A stretch of 64,000 bases of DNA. It comes from Sphingomonas jinjuensis. GTDB taxonomy: Bacteria; Pseudomonadota; Alphaproteobacteria; Sphingomonadales; Sphingomonadaceae. Positions 8,978 through 18,605 of this stretch are shown piece by piece. The first letter of the stretch is position 1. Each line of letters opens with the position of its first letter. The stretch is from contig NZ_JACIEV010000002.1 of the NCBI RefSeq assembly GCF_014197105.1, positions 425,291-489,290 on the forward strand. Reading direction: 5' to 3'. Both the position numbers and the translations under genes were made by a program. Under the pieces are notes generated by a model. It saw only the letters and a list, made by a program, of their open reading frames with translations, was not told where the DNA came from and ran no database searches.

Positions 8978-9246
8978 TGGCGGCGGTCGCCCCGCCGCCG
9001 GCGATCGGCTATAGCGGTCGCGCCGTGCCCAACGCCACGACGCGCCTCCTCGCCCGCTCCTGGGCCCGCCTTCGCTGGCTCGTGTCGCTGATCGTCAGCG
9101 CGCCGTTCCTGTTCGCGCTCGTTCTTGTCCTCTATGCCGTTGCGGGTTCGCCGCGCGGCTGGGCGCGGGCGAAGCGACAGGCGTGGCGTGGTCGCACCTT
9201 CCGCCGCACCGACCGGACCCTCCCCGCCCCTACCGACGCACCATAG
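8977..9246 (+). CDS. Small single-pass membrane protein, unknown
   Basis: An 89-residue frame whose ATG overlaps the stop of the peptidase gene (TGATG). It has one clear hydrophobic helix (LVSLIVSAPFLFALVLVLYA, about residues 37-56) followed by a very basic tail rich in arginine. No family was recognised. The overlap supports translation, but the N-terminal portion is low in information, and a GTG at 9025 is an alternative start. Confidence 0.5.
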   Translation: MAAVAPPPAIGYSGRAVPNATTRLLARSWARLRWLVSLIVSAPFLFALVLVLYAVAGSPRGWARAKRQAWRGRTFRRTDRTLPAPTDAP

Positions 9247-9253
9247 CCGCGGG

Positions 9254-10954
9254 TCAGAACAGGCCGTCGTCGTCGTCGAAGTCGGACATCGCCACCGCGG
9301 CCGTCACCGGCGGCACCATGCCCGGCAACAGGAAACCGGTATGGATCAGCCGTTCGCTTGCCATCGTGTAGAGCTTGGCCGCCCAGGGCAGCAGTTCCTC
9401 CAGCGCTTCCTCGTCGGCGGGTGTCCGCACCTCGCTGTCGGGCGAGCGGGTCTGCGCGCTCAGCAACAGGCTGTCGGCGGCCGCGCCCAGCGTCTGCACG
9501 AACACGCGCTGATCGTTGAGGTTGGCCGCACTCGATCGCAGCGACGCGATGATGTGCTGCGCTTCCTCGCCGCCGCGCGACATCGCGGTCGCCGAGCTCG
9601 CACAGCCGTTGCGCACGATGGCCAGCGCATCGCTGAGCACGGTGCCGCTGTTGATCGTCGACCCGTCCTGGACCAGGTCGATCGCGGTCAGCGCATCGAT
9701 CTGCCGCCCGATCGCGGTGCCAAGCTGCGTCAGTCGCGACGCGCACGGCGCCACTTCCTTCGCGATCACCGCCACCGCGCGGCCGTTGTCGCCGTGGCGG
9801 CGGGACAGCAGCCGGGTGTTGGTCGATATATCCTGCACGTCGACAGCGATGTTCTGGATCCGGGTCAGCCCTTTGGTGAGATCGGCCAGCGTCCTGCCGA
9901 CGAAGCCGGTCAGCGACGCCAGCTGGCCGTCCGCCTCGCCGAGCTGACTCATCACCGCGGTAAGCTTGGCGATGCCCTGCTCCAGCTGGAGCAGGATCTG
10001 GCCGTCCTTGCCACCGACCTGCGAGGCGATCAGCCCGCGCAGCTCCTCGGCGAGCGGACTGACGCGATCGAGCGATTCGACGATCGCGGCGATCTCCTGC
10101 TGGAACTCGTCGGCCATCGCGCGCAGGTGCGCCTCAACGAGCCGCTCCATGTGCGCCACCGCGCCGGCCGGCAGCAGCGCGTCGGGCGCGTGAAGGCGGC
10201 GCAGCATCGTGATGCAATGCTCGGCGCGCTGGCGAACGCTGTCGCCGATCTGGATCGCGCCCAGGACGCGGGCGACTTCGCCCTGCACGGTGCGCACGAT
10301 GCCGCTGACCTGGTCGGTCGTCCGCACCACGCCCTCGACGTGCAATTGCAGCGCATTGGCATTGGCGGTCAGCTCGGTGGGCACGCTGTTGCCGGCGCGC
10401 GCGGTTTCGTCGGACAGCAGGCGATCCGCCTTGCGGACGTCGGCGATCACCTTGCCGAACTGATCCATCTCGCCGGTGATGTGCACCACCTCGCGCCGCC
10501 CGCTCTCCAGCTTGCGGTCCATGCCGCTGACGAAGCTGAGGAACGCGGGCTCGCCCGACGACACGATCTTGATATTGATGCCATAGATGCCGAGCAAATC
10601 GAGGATCGTGCCGATCTCTGCCAGCATCGCGCGCAATTCGCGCGTGCGGCCGGTGAGCGTCTCGACCTCGACGGCGCGGCGACGCTGCAGCGTCGGCAGC
10701 GTCGTCAGGCGATGAGCGACGTCGCGCAGCCGGCCGACCGCTGCGCCGGCCGTCTCGGGCGCGAGTGCCACGCGGACGTCGGCCAGCCCGGTCGCCATCT
10801 GGTCGATCGTGCCGATCGTCGCGGCGAGCGCCTCGCCGACTTCGCGGAAGCAGGCCTCCAGCCCGGTGATGCTCGTCTCGAGCAGGTTGGCGGTGTCGGT
10901 CGATGCCGGCAGCGGCGTCGCCGCGGTCAGGGTCGATGCGTGTTTCATGTCCAT
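9254..10954 (-). CDS. Coiled-coil protein at the end of the chemotaxis operon
   Basis: A 566-residue soluble protein with long helical heptad-like stretches, no membrane segment and no recognisable methyl-accepting signalling tip. It ends in an acidic DFDDDDGLF tail. Short segments such as LLGIYGINIKI and IQIGDSVRQRAEH recall receptor or chemotaxis-associated helical proteins, but the family was not identified. It lies 13 bp behind cheB in the same direction, so it is very probably the last gene of the operon. A role as receptor-array component or phosphatase-like regulator is only a guess. Confidence 0.75.
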   Translation of the reverse strand: MDMKHASTLTAATPLPASTDTANLLETSITGLEACFREVGEALAATIGTIDQMATGLADVRVALAPETAGAAVGRLRDVAHRLTTLPTLQRRRAVEVETLTGRTRELRAMLAEIGTILDLLGIYGINIKIVSSGEPAFLSFVSGMDRKLESGRREVVHITGEMDQFGKVIADVRKADRLLSDETARAGNSVPTELTANANALQLHVEGVVRTTDQVSGIVRTVQGEVARVLGAIQIGDSVRQRAEHCITMLRRLHAPDALLPAGAVAHMERLVEAHLRAMADEFQQEIAAIVESLDRVSPLAEELRGLIASQVGGKDGQILLQLEQGIAKLTAVMSQLGEADGQLASLTGFVGRTLADLTKGLTRIQNIAVDVQDISTNTRLLSRRHGDNGRAVAVIAKEVAPCASRLTQLGTAIGRQIDALTAIDLVQDGSTINSGTVLSDALAIVRNGCASSATAMSRGGEEAQHIIASLRSSAANLNDQRVFVQTLGAAADSLLLSAQTRSPDSEVRTPADEEALEELLPWAAKLYTMASERLIHTGFLLPGMVPPVTAAVAMSDFDDDDGLF

Positions 10955-10967
10955 GGTCGGTCCCCGA

Positions 10968-12044
10968 TCAGCGAGCGGAAGCGTGAAGAAGTTCGCGGGC
11001 TACCGCGGTCAGGGGGATCACCTTGTCGGCAGCGCCCCGGGCGATCGCCTCCTTGGGCATCCCGAACACGACCGATGTCGCCTCGTCCTGCGCGAAGGTG
11101 CGTGCGCCGGCCTGTTTCATTTCGAGCAGTCCGCGTGCGCCGTCGTCGCCCATTCCGGTCAGGATGATGCCGACCGCGTTGGCGCCTGCGTTGCGCGCGG
11201 CCGAGCGGAACAGCACATCGACCGACGGCCGGTGCCGCGACACCAGCGGCCCTTCGCGCACCGATACGACATAGCGCGCGCCCTGGCGTTCGAGCATCGT
11301 GTGGCGAAGCCCACCCGGTGCGATCAGCACACGGCCGCGCATCACGGTATCGCCGTCCTCGGCCTCCTTGACGTCGACCTGGCACAGTCCGTCGAGCCGC
11401 TTGGCGAAGGCGCGGGTGAAGCTTTCGGGCATGTGCTGGACGATGACGATGCCGGGCGAATTGGCCGGCAGCGCTTCCAGCACTTCGCGCAGCGCCTCGG
11501 TCCCGCCGGTCGAGGCGCCGATGCAGACGACCATCTCGGTGGTGCGGCTCATCGCCTTGCCGCTCGGCGGCGGCAGCACCGCGTCCGCCGTCAGCTTCGT
11601 TGCCGGGGCATTCGGACGAATCGCGCGCCGCGCGCCGAGCCGGGCGCTGGCGGCACCCTTCACCGTCTCGCGGATCATCAGATGCGCCTCGGCCAGGTGA
11701 TCGGCGACACCGACCCGCGGCTTCAGGATCACGTCAACCGCCCCGGCCTCGAGCGCCTGGAGCAGCGTTTCCGAGCCTTCCTCGACCAGCGACGAGCACA
11801 TGACGACCGGGATCGGGCGCTGCGACATCAGCTTGCGCAGAAAGGTGATGCCGTCCATCCGCGGCATCTCGACGTCGAGCGTGATGACGTCGGGAATCTC
11901 TTCCTGGATGTAGCGGGCGGCGGCGAACGGATCGGCCGCGGCGGCGATCACCTCGATCTCCGGATCGGCGGACAGGATCGACGTCATCGCCTGGCGGACG
12001 CTGGCGCTGTCGTCGATCACCAGCACTCGGATACTCTTTGCCAT
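10968..12044 (-). CDS. cheB: Chemotaxis protein-glutamate methylesterase CheB
   Basis: The 358-residue protein has an N-terminal receiver domain (Asp11/Asp12, phosphoacceptor Asp57 in [12 protein letters not shown]) and a C-terminal methylesterase/deamidase domain. The catalytic serine is in [11 protein letters not shown], the histidine in IVQHMPESF and the aspartate in [11 protein letters not shown]. It removes methyl groups from receptors after phosphorylation by CheA. It lies four bases behind cheR. Confidence 0.95.
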   Translation of the reverse strand: MAKSIRVLVIDDSASVRQAMTSILSADPEIEVIAAAADPFAAARYIQEEIPDVITLDVEMPRMDGITFLRKLMSQRPIPVVMCSSLVEEGSETLLQALEAGAVDVILKPRVGVADHLAEAHLMIRETVKGAASARLGARRAIRPNAPATKLTADAVLPPPSGKAMSRTTEMVVCIGASTGGTEALREVLEALPANSPGIVIVQHMPESFTRAFAKRLDGLCQVDVKEAEDGDTVMRGRVLIAPGGLRHTMLERQGARYVVSVREGPLVSRHRPSVDVLFRSAARNAGANAVGIILTGMGDDGARGLLEMKQAGARTFAQDEATSVVFGMPKEAIARGAADKVIPLTAVARELLHASAR

Positions 12045-12047
12045 CGG

Positions 12048-12899
12048 TCAGGTCCGCGCGAAGACGGTGTTCGCCACCGTGGTGAGGGGAAGGTCGAAGC
12101 CGGTGATCGACTCCGAATGACCCAGGAACATCAGCCCGCCGGGCCGCAGGCATTCGGCGAGCCGCCGCACCACCCGCTCCTGCGTCGGTTTGTCAAAATA
12201 GATCAGCACGTTGCGACAGAAGATGACGTCCATCGGATCGCCGACCTGATAGCGCTCGTCCATCAGGTTGAGCTGGCCGAAGCCGACCGCGGCGCGCAGC
12301 TGCGGGACGATCCGCATCTCGCGGCGCTGGGGGTCGGCGGCCTTCATCGCATAGCGGTTGCGCAGATGGATCGGCACCGGATCGAACATGTCCGCCGGAT
12401 AGATGCCGCGCCGCGCGGTGCGCAGCACCTCGCTGTCGAGGTCGGTCGCCAGGATGCCGTAATCGGGGCCGCCGTGATCGCGTGCATAGGCGTCGAGCAG
12501 CATCGCCAGCGTATACGGCTCCGCCCCGGTCGAGCAGGCCGCGCTCCACACGCGCAGCTTCGTGATCCCCTCCCGGCGCATTGCCGGCAGCGCTTCCTTC
12601 GTCAGATAGTCGAAGTGCGTCGGCTCGCGAAAGAAATCGGTCTTGTTCGTGGTGACCGCGTTCAGCAGGTGCTCGCGCTCGGCCTCCATATTGTCGCCCT
12701 CGAACAACCAGCCGCAATAATCGCGCAGGCTGGCAAGGCCGTGAGCGCGGACCCGGCGGCGCAGGCGGCCTTCGATCATCGTGAGCTTGGCCGGCGGCAG
12801 GCGGATGCCCGACTCGTCGTAGATATAGGCGGCAAGACGATCGAAGTCGCGGCGGCTGAGCGCATCGTCGGAGACCACCGCATGGGCCAGATTGGTCAA
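12048..12899 (-). CDS. cheR: Chemotaxis protein methyltransferase CheR
   Basis: About 283 residues: an N-terminal helical domain (RLPPAKLTMIEGRLRRRV) and a SAM-dependent methyltransferase domain with WSAACSTGAEPYTLAM and the late motif VIFCRNVLIYFDKPTQ. It methylates receptor glutamates, opposite to CheB. The start is uncertain: a TTG at 12899 has GGAG eight bases upstream and is preferred. The frame is open up to a GTG at 12959, which would add 20 atypical residues. Confidence 0.92.
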   Translation of the reverse strand: MTNLAHAVVSDDALSRRDFDRLAAYIYDESGIRLPPAKLTMIEGRLRRRVRAHGLASLRDYCGWLFEGDNMEAEREHLLNAVTTNKTDFFREPTHFDYLTKEALPAMRREGITKLRVWSAACSTGAEPYTLAMLLDAYARDHGGPDYGILATDLDSEVLRTARRGIYPADMFDPVPIHLRNRYAMKAADPQRREMRIVPQLRAAVGFGQLNLMDERYQVGDPMDVIFCRNVLIYFDKPTQERVVRRLAECLRPGGLMFLGHSESITGFDLPLTTVANTVFART

Positions 12900-12984
12900 A
12901 GGGAAAGCTCCACGTTCATCCGCGTCGACGGATCGGAAAGGACCGGCCGCCGCCCCCACGGAGGCGGCCGGTAGGGGGAGAGGA

Positions 12985-13479
12985 TCAGGCGGCCATCGCG
13001 AACGAGGCGATGATGTCGTCCCCGTCGTCGCCCGCCCCGAAGAGGCGGGCGACGTTCAGCAACGCCACGAAGTCGGCGCCTCGGCGAAGGATCGCCTCGA
13101 TCTGCGACGACTGCCACCGGCCGCCGATGCCCGGCGATGCCTCGACCGAGTCGGCCGCGAAGGTGCTGACGTCGAGCACCCGGTCGACGACCAGGCCAAG
13201 CGACAGCGGCTCCGACCCCCGACCCGGCAGGTCGACGACCAGGATACGCGTCGCGACCGTCGGCTCGGACTGCATCATGCCCATCCGGGCACGCAGGTCG
13301 ACCATCGGCACCGACAGGCCACGCACGTCGGTCAGTCCCAGGAACCAGGAGGGTGCGTCGGGCACCCGATAGGCGGGACGGTGATCCAGGATCTCGCGGA
13401 CCGAGGTCACGGGGAGGCCGAATTCCTCCTCCCCGAGGCCGAAGACCACGACCTGGATGTCCTGGCCGGCGGCGGTCAT
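12985..13479 (-). CDS. cheW: Chemotaxis coupling protein CheW (first copy)
   Basis: A 164-residue single CheW domain ([49 protein letters not shown]). It bridges receptors and CheA. It overlaps the stop of the membrane receptor gene by four bases (ATGA), so the two are translationally coupled and this copy probably pairs with that receptor. Confidence 0.93.
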   Translation of the reverse strand: MTAAGQDIQVVVFGLGEEEFGLPVTSVREILDHRPAYRVPDAPSWFLGLTDVRGLSVPMVDLRARMGMMQSEPTVATRILVVDLPGRGSEPLSLGLVVDRVLDVSTFAADSVEASPGIGGRWQSSQIEAILRRGADFVALLNVARLFGAGDDGDDIIASFAMAA

Positions 13480-15284
13480 GCTGCGCGTCCGAATTCGGCA
13501 TCCTCGCCGTCCGGCCCGCCCGTCGTCAGGTCGAGCGCGAAGCCGCGGACCCGCGCCTGCTGATCGGCCACCGAATTGGCCTTCGCCGTCGGCTTCTTCG
13601 CGACCGGCTTGCTTGCCGTTGCAGGACGCGGCGCCGGCTTGCGGGCGGCGGGTCGGGCGGCGCCACGCTGGTTGCCGTTGTCGACGCGGAAGAAGGCGAT
13701 GCCTTCCTGCAGTTCCTCGGCCTGGCTGGACAGTTCCTCCGACGTGGCGGAGATCTGCTCGGATGCCGACGCGTTCTGCTGCGTCACCTTGTCGAGCTGC
13801 TGGATCGCCTCGTTGATCTGGACCGCACCGATGTCCTGCTCGCGGCAGGCGGCGCTGATCTCGGAGACGAGTTCGGCGGTACGACGGATGTCGGGGACCA
13901 GGCGGGTCAGCATCTCGCCAGCCTCGGTCGCCGCAGCGACGGTGTCCGACGACATGCCGCTGATCTCGGCCGCCGCGGTCTGGCTGCGCTCGGCCAGCTT
14001 GCGGACCTCGGCCGCGACCACCGCGAAGCCGCGGCCATGCTCGCCGGCGCGCGCCGCCTCGACGGCCGCGTTCAGCGCCAGCAGGTCGGTCTGGCGGGCG
14101 ATCTCCTGGACGATGCCGATCTTCTCGGCGATCGTGCGCATCGCGACGACGGCCTTCTGCACCGCCACGCCGCTCGTCTCGGCATCACGCGACGACTGGC
14201 GGGCGATCTTCTCGGTCTGCGTCGCGTTGTCGGCGTTCTGTTTGATGTTCGCCGCCATCTGCTCCATCGACGCAGACGCTTCCTCGGCCGCCGCGGCCTG
14301 CTCGGTCGCGCCCTGCGAGACCTGCTCGGACGACGACGACAGCTGCTGGCTACCGGCCGCGACGTTCTGCGCCGCGATGGTGGAGTCGCCGACGACACCG
14401 CGCAGGCGCTCGACCATCGACACGAGCGCATGGCCCAGCTTGTCCTTGGCCGACAGCGGCGTGTGCTCGACGGTCAGGTCGCCGCTGGCGATGGTATCGG
14501 CCAGCTGGGCGCTCTGACGCAGATTCTCGGTCATGCGGTTCACCGTCGTGACCAGATCCTTGATCTCGTCGTTGCTGGTGACCACCACTTCCTGGTCGAG
14601 ATCGCCGATGGCGACCGCCTCGACCGCGACGCCGATCCGCTTGAGCCCGCGCGACACCAGCAGCGAAATCCATAGCGCGCCGCCCACTGCCATCAGCAGC
14701 GCCACGACGCCCGCACCGATCAACACCGAACGGCTCGACGAATAAACCGCGTTCGTCTCATCGTCGGTGTCGGCCATGATCTTCACCTGAAGATTCTTCA
14801 GCGTGTTGATGTCGTTCTGGAACCGCTCCATCATCTTGTTCTGCGACGCGTTGGTCAGCCGGGTCGCCTCGTCGTTGCGATTGGCCGCACCCAGATCGCG
14901 GATCTGATCGAACGTCGGCTTGATCTCGGTCCACGTACGCCGGACGGCCTCCCAGGCGTTGCGGTCGCGATCGGTGGCGATCGAGAGGCCGCTGGCCATC
15001 AGCTTTTCCATCTCCGCCTCTTCGCGGACGACGCGGTCGTTATAGGTGCGCATCAGGGCGGCGTCTGTGTTGAGGATCAGCGACTGCTGGTCGGCCAGCG
15101 ACTGGCTCTGCATCGTGTCGACGTCCTGGGCGATCGACAACCGCTTTGCCGGCCCGTTGATGACGTCGGTGATCGCAGAGTTGAGCGTACCCAACCGCAG
15201 CACGCCGATGGTTACGACGGTGAGCATCAGAACGACGAGCACGCCGAACGTCACCCCTAATTTCATCTTGATCGTTGCACGCAT
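13476..15284 (-). CDS. Membrane methyl-accepting chemotaxis receptor
   Basis: About 602 residues. A first membrane helix (about residues 8-31), a four-helix-bundle type sensor region, a second membrane helix ([20 protein letters not shown]), a HAMP domain and a cytoplasmic signalling domain with the tip [25 protein letters not shown]. The frame is open much further upstream, but the ATG at 15284 begins the typical [13 protein letters not shown] membrane anchor, follows GGGG and lies 17 bp after the barrel gene. Its signalling part is nearly identical in DNA to that of the second receptor at 16.4-17.0 kb. Confidence 0.93.
   Translation of the reverse strand: MRATIKMKLGVTFGVLVVLMLTVVTIGVLRLGTLNSAITDVINGPAKRLSIAQDVDTMQSQSLADQQSLILNTDAALMRTYNDRVVREEAEMEKLMASGLSIATDRDRNAWEAVRRTWTEIKPTFDQIRDLGAANRNDEATRLTNASQNKMMERFQNDINTLKNLQVKIMADTDDETNAVYSSSRSVLIGAGVVALLMAVGGALWISLLVSRGLKRIGVAVEAVAIGDLDQEVVVTSNDEIKDLVTTVNRMTENLRQSAQLADTIASGDLTVEHTPLSAKDKLGHALVSMVERLRGVVGDSTIAAQNVAAGSQQLSSSSEQVSQGATEQAAAAEEASASMEQMAANIKQNADNATQTEKIARQSSRDAETSGVAVQKAVVAMRTIAEKIGIVQEIARQTDLLALNAAVEAARAGEHGRGFAVVAAEVRKLAERSQTAAAEISGMSSDTVAAATEAGEMLTRLVPDIRRTAELVSEISAACREQDIGAVQINEAIQQLDKVTQQNASASEQISATSEELSSQAEELQEGIAFFRVDNGNQRGAARPAARKPAPRPATASKPVAKKPTAKANSVADQQARVRGFALDLTTGGPDGEDAEFGRAA
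13765..14312. repeat. Direct repeat, copy 1 (receptor signalling domain)
   Basis: This segment of the membrane receptor gene is repeated at 16424-16971 with a constant offset of 2659 bp. By eye only about a dozen of roughly 550 positions differ, including silent ones, although the flanking parts of the two genes are unrelated. That indicates recent duplication or ongoing gene conversion. Confidence 0.85.
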
Positions 15285-15301
15285 GAAAACCCCCTCAAAA
15301 G

Positions 15302-16135
15302 TTAGAATTGATGCGACACGCCGGCGTACAGCCGCGCGTCCGGTGAATGCTCGTTGAGGCCGAAGACGGCACCAACGTCGAATTGAAAGTAATTCCTGGT
15401 AGTATAGGCGACCGACATGGCCGCAAACGACTGGACGATGGTGCGACCGTCGTCGCGCTGCCGCCCGATACTCAACTCTGGCGTCAGCGAGACACCGTCG
15501 CTCAACGCCACACCCAGCCCGCCGATCACGCGTGCGGACAACTGAGACTGTTCTTCGCCAACCCCCGATTCCAGCGTGATCTGCGGCGTGGCCTGCAGGC
15601 TGAACGGGCCACCCAAGGCATAGCTGGCGGGGATCGCGACGCCCGTCGCCCATTGCCCTGAACCCAGCGCCGTCCCGCCGATCGGCAGGCCCAGGAAGGG
15701 CTGCACCGCGACCGAGAAACCGCTGCCGTCGGGATGGCGAAGATTGACCTTGGTCGACACCGTCAGGTCGCCGGTGCCGAGGCCGCGCGTCGTCGGCAGT
15801 CCGCTGCCCGCGACCCAGGTTTCGCCGAACGGCGTCCATTCGATCGACAGCTCGCTGTTCTGTGCCAGGCCGATCCGGGCGGCGACGCCACCCAGCAGCA
15901 TGGTCTCGGAATGCACGCCCGGATGCGCATCGCGCTCCCAGTCCGCCACTGCGACCTCCAGCGACACGCGATGCGGCGCGATCGTGCAGGGCGTCGTCCC
16001 CATCCCCGGCCGGGCGGCGCAATAGGGCCGCTCGTCCTTGGCATCCTCGGCCGCAGCAGAGGATGCCAGGGTGGCGACGGGAGCCATCATCAGCCCCGCG
16101 GCGCCCTGCATCATGATGCGGCCGACGCCGGTCAT
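15302..16135 (-). CDS. Outer-membrane beta-barrel, MetA-pathway phenol-degradation transporter type
   Basis: A 277-residue exported protein: signal peptide ending near SSAAAEDA, then alternating amphipathic beta strands and a C-terminal aromatic residue (LYAGVSHQF), as in outer-membrane barrels. The pattern [19 protein letters not shown] is typical of the phenol_MetA_deg family of putative outer-membrane channels. Its ATG overlaps the stop of the upstream receptor gene (ATGA), and it is 17 bp before the next receptor gene. An outer-membrane protein inside a chemotaxis operon is unusual; it may admit or bind the chemoeffector. Substrate unknown. Confidence 0.8.
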   Translation of the reverse strand: MTGVGRIMMQGAAGLMMAPVATLASSAAAEDAKDERPYCAARPGMGTTPCTIAPHRVSLEVAVADWERDAHPGVHSETMLLGGVAARIGLAQNSELSIEWTPFGETWVAGSGLPTTRGLGTGDLTVSTKVNLRHPDGSGFSVAVQPFLGLPIGGTALGSGQWATGVAIPASYALGGPFSLQATPQITLESGVGEEQSQLSARVIGGLGVALSDGVSLTPELSIGRQRDDGRTIVQSFAAMSVAYTTRNYFQFDVGAVFGLNEHSPDARLYAGVSHQF

Positions 16136-18063
16136 GCGGCGTGTCCGAAATCGAGGTCTTCGCTGTCGGGGCCACCCGTCGACATGTCGAGCGCGAAGCC
16201 GCGGGCGCGCGCCTGCTGATCGATCACCGAATTGGGCTTGGGCGCCGGCTTCCTGGCCAGGGGACGGACGCCATTGGCCTTGGCGACCGGCTTGCGCACG
16301 GCGGGCTTGGCGGCGGCGACCATCGGCCGCGCGCTGTCGGCGACGCGGAAGAAGGCGATGCTGCCTTGCAGATCCTCGGCGCGGCCGGCGAGCTGGGTCG
16401 AGGTGCTGGAAATCTGGTCCGATGCCGACGCGTTCTGCTGCGTCACCTTGTCGAGCTGCTGGATCGCCTCGTTGATCTGCGAGGCACCGATGTCCTGCTC
16501 GCGGCAGGCGGCGCTGATTTCGGCGACGAGTTCGGCGGTACGACGGATGTCGGGGACCAGGCGGGTCAGCATCTCGCCCGCCTCGGTCGCCGCGGTGACG
16601 GTGTCCGACGACATGCCGCTGATCTCGGCCGCCGCGGTCTGGCTGCGCTCGGCCAGCTTGCGGACCTCGGCCGCGACCACCGCGAAGCCGCGGCCATGCT
16701 CGCCGGCGCGCGCCGCCTCGACGGCCGCGTTCAGCGCCAGCAGGTCGGTCTGGCGGGCGATCTCCTGGACGATGCCGATCTTCTCGGCGATCGTGCGCAT
16801 CGCGACGACGGCCTTCTGCACCGCCACGCCGCTCGTCTCCGCATCACGCGACGACTGGCGGGCGATCTTCTCGGTCTGGGTCGCGTTGTCGGCGTTCTGT
16901 TTGATGTTCGCCGCCATCTGCTCCATCGATGCAGACGCTTCCTCGGCCGCCGCGGCCTGCTCGGTCGCGCCTTCCGACACCTGCTCCGATGCGCTCGACA
17001 GCTGCTGGCTGCCGGCGGCGACCTGCTCGGCCGCGCCCGACACGTTCGTCGCGAAGCTGGTGAGGTTGTCGACCAGGTTGTTGATCGCGTCCTTCATCCG
17101 GCGATGATCGCCCTCGCAGTCGATCTCCACCCGCTCGATCAGCGACCCCGTGCTGACGAGGTTGAGCACGCGATTGCCCTCGCCAATCGGCAGCAGGATC
17201 GCGTCGAGCATGCCGTTGATCCCGCCGATCAGCCGGCCGAAGTCACCAGCGAAGCGCGTCGCATCGCCGCGCTCGCTCAGCTGGCCGGCGGTCGAGGCCG
17301 TGATCAGCCGCTGGATCTCGCCGATGATCGCCTGGAAATTGGCACGCAGCAGCTCGATCGTATCGTTGATGAAGGCCTTCTTGCCCGGCAGCTGCTCCAT
17401 CGGCGCGTTGAAATTGCCTTCACCGAACTGCTTGATGCAGGCCATCGCCTTCTTCTTCGCGGCGATGTGGTTGGTCACCATCGTGTTGATGCCCCTGGCC
17501 ATCTCCGCGAAGCTGCCGTTGAATTTGTCGACGGGCACGAACACGTCGATGTCACCGCGGTCGTGCTCGACCGACATGTGGTTCATCTCGGTGATCAGAC
17601 CCTTCAGGTTGCCGCGAAGCTGCTCGATGATGTCGTTGATGAACGCCTTCTTGCCGGGCAGCTGATCCATCGGTGCGTCGAAGTTGCCCTCGCCGAACTG
17701 CTTGACGCAGCTCATCGCCATCTTCTTCACCGCGATGTGAGCGCCGACCAGCGCATTCACTGTCCGCGCGGCGGTGGCGAGATCGCCGTGGAAATCTTCC
17801 ACCGGCACGACGACGTCGATGTCGCCGCGTTCATGCTCCGCCGACATGCGCGCCAGGCTCTTGGTGAAGGCGACCGTGGGCGCGGCAGCGGCGTCGAGCA
17901 TCTCGTTCACCGAAGCCAACAGCTCGCGCACCAGTCCGCTCGCGCCCGACAGGTCAGCGCGCTGCGTGATATCTCCGCTGGCGAATAGGCGCTGGAGACG
18001 ACGGACTTCGGCGGTCGCGGCGTCGACATGCGCCGACTCCTTCAGTGAAACGTGAAAACGCAT
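16132..18063 (-). CDS. Soluble methyl-accepting receptor with tandem HAMP repeats
   Basis: A 643-residue receptor with no membrane helix. The N-terminal 350 residues contain repeated HAMP-like units of about 90 residues: two consecutive blocks share [24 protein letters not shown], IKQFGEGNF and PGKKAFIND segments. A further HAMP-like region leads into a classical signalling domain (tip as in the neighbouring receptor). Poly-HAMP cytoplasmic receptors are known as energy or intracellular sensors; the signal here is unknown. The C-terminal domain matches the other receptor almost exactly at DNA level. Confidence 0.9.
   Translation of the reverse strand: MRFHVSLKESAHVDAATAEVRRLQRLFASGDITQRADLSGASGLVRELLASVNEMLDAAAAPTVAFTKSLARMSAEHERGDIDVVVPVEDFHGDLATAARTVNALVGAHIAVKKMAMSCVKQFGEGNFDAPMDQLPGKKAFINDIIEQLRGNLKGLITEMNHMSVEHDRGDIDVFVPVDKFNGSFAEMARGINTMVTNHIAAKKKAMACIKQFGEGNFNAPMEQLPGKKAFINDTIELLRANFQAIIGEIQRLITASTAGQLSERGDATRFAGDFGRLIGGINGMLDAILLPIGEGNRVLNLVSTGSLIERVEIDCEGDHRRMKDAINNLVDNLTSFATNVSGAAEQVAAGSQQLSSASEQVSEGATEQAAAAEEASASMEQMAANIKQNADNATQTEKIARQSSRDAETSGVAVQKAVVAMRTIAEKIGIVQEIARQTDLLALNAAVEAARAGEHGRGFAVVAAEVRKLAERSQTAAAEISGMSSDTVTAATEAGEMLTRLVPDIRRTAELVAEISAACREQDIGASQINEAIQQLDKVTQQNASASDQISSTSTQLAGRAEDLQGSIAFFRVADSARPMVAAAKPAVRKPVAKANGVRPLARKPAPKPNSVIDQQARARGFALDMSTGGPDSEDLDFGHAA
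16424..16971. repeat. Direct repeat, copy 2 (receptor signalling domain)
   Basis: Partner of the repeat at 13765-14312, lying in the poly-HAMP receptor gene. Recombination between the copies would delete the outer-membrane barrel gene and fuse the two receptors in frame. Confidence 0.85.
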
Positions 18064-18097
18064 CGAACGGGTCCTCGGGGAGAAGCAGCGGGGGAAA

Positions 18098-18601
18098 TCA
18101 GTGGACGGTGGGCGCGTCGGCGACGTTCGTTGTCAGACGGGCGAACAGCTGAGGCAGGTCGGGCAGGACGACGACATCGCCGTCGCGTCTCACCAGGCAG
18201 CGGACGTTCTCGCGCGGCCAGCGCATGCCAATCACGGGCGTGTCCTCGGCGTCTTGCGCCTTCAGCACGGTGACCTCGTTGACGCGGTCGGCGGCGAGTC
18301 CGATCAGGGTCGGATCGCCGTCGAGCTCCAATTCGATGACGATGATGCGGCTCTCCGCGGTATGGGCGGTCGCATCCATGCCGAACGACATGCGCAGATC
18401 GGCATAGGGGACGATCCGCCCGCGGAAGTTGATGACCGCCGCCGCCATCGGATCGGCGCCCGGCACCTGGGTCAGCGGCATCACGTCCAGGATCTCCCGA
18501 ACGATGCCCGCTTCCAGGGCGAAGGTCTCGACGCCCAGGCCGAAGGTCAGGACCTCCAGGCCCTGATCAGGCGTCCAATGGGGGATTTTGTGATATGGCA
18601 T
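18098..18601 (-). CDS. cheW: Chemotaxis coupling protein CheW (second copy)
   Basis: A 167-residue CheW domain ([46 protein letters not shown]). It lies between cheA and the poly-HAMP receptor gene and so probably couples these. It differs clearly from the other CheW in the operon, especially in the long acidic [12 protein letters not shown] segment. Confidence 0.93.
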   Translation of the reverse strand: MPYHKIPHWTPDQGLEVLTFGLGVETFALEAGIVREILDVMPLTQVPGADPMAAAVINFRGRIVPYADLRMSFGMDATAHTAESRIIVIELELDGDPTLIGLAADRVNEVTVLKAQDAEDTPVIGMRWPRENVRCLVRRDGDVVVLPDLPQLFARLTTNVADAPTVH

Positions 18602-18605
18602 GGGC

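Noticed and set aside
9125..11167. 680-residue open frame on the plus strand
   Set aside because: It is antisense to cheB and the coiled-coil gene, is made of Arg/His/Gly-rich low-information sequence and has no ribosome binding site. It is an effect of high GC at third positions.
13476..16175. A single 899-residue fusion reading through the receptor and upstream DNA
   Set aside because: The part upstream of 15284 is in the shadow of the outer-membrane barrel gene, and the receptor has its own membrane-anchor start with a ribosome binding site.
16141..17988. 615-residue open frame on the plus strand
   Set aside because: Antisense to the poly-HAMP receptor; composition of a GC-biased shadow frame with no recognisable domain.
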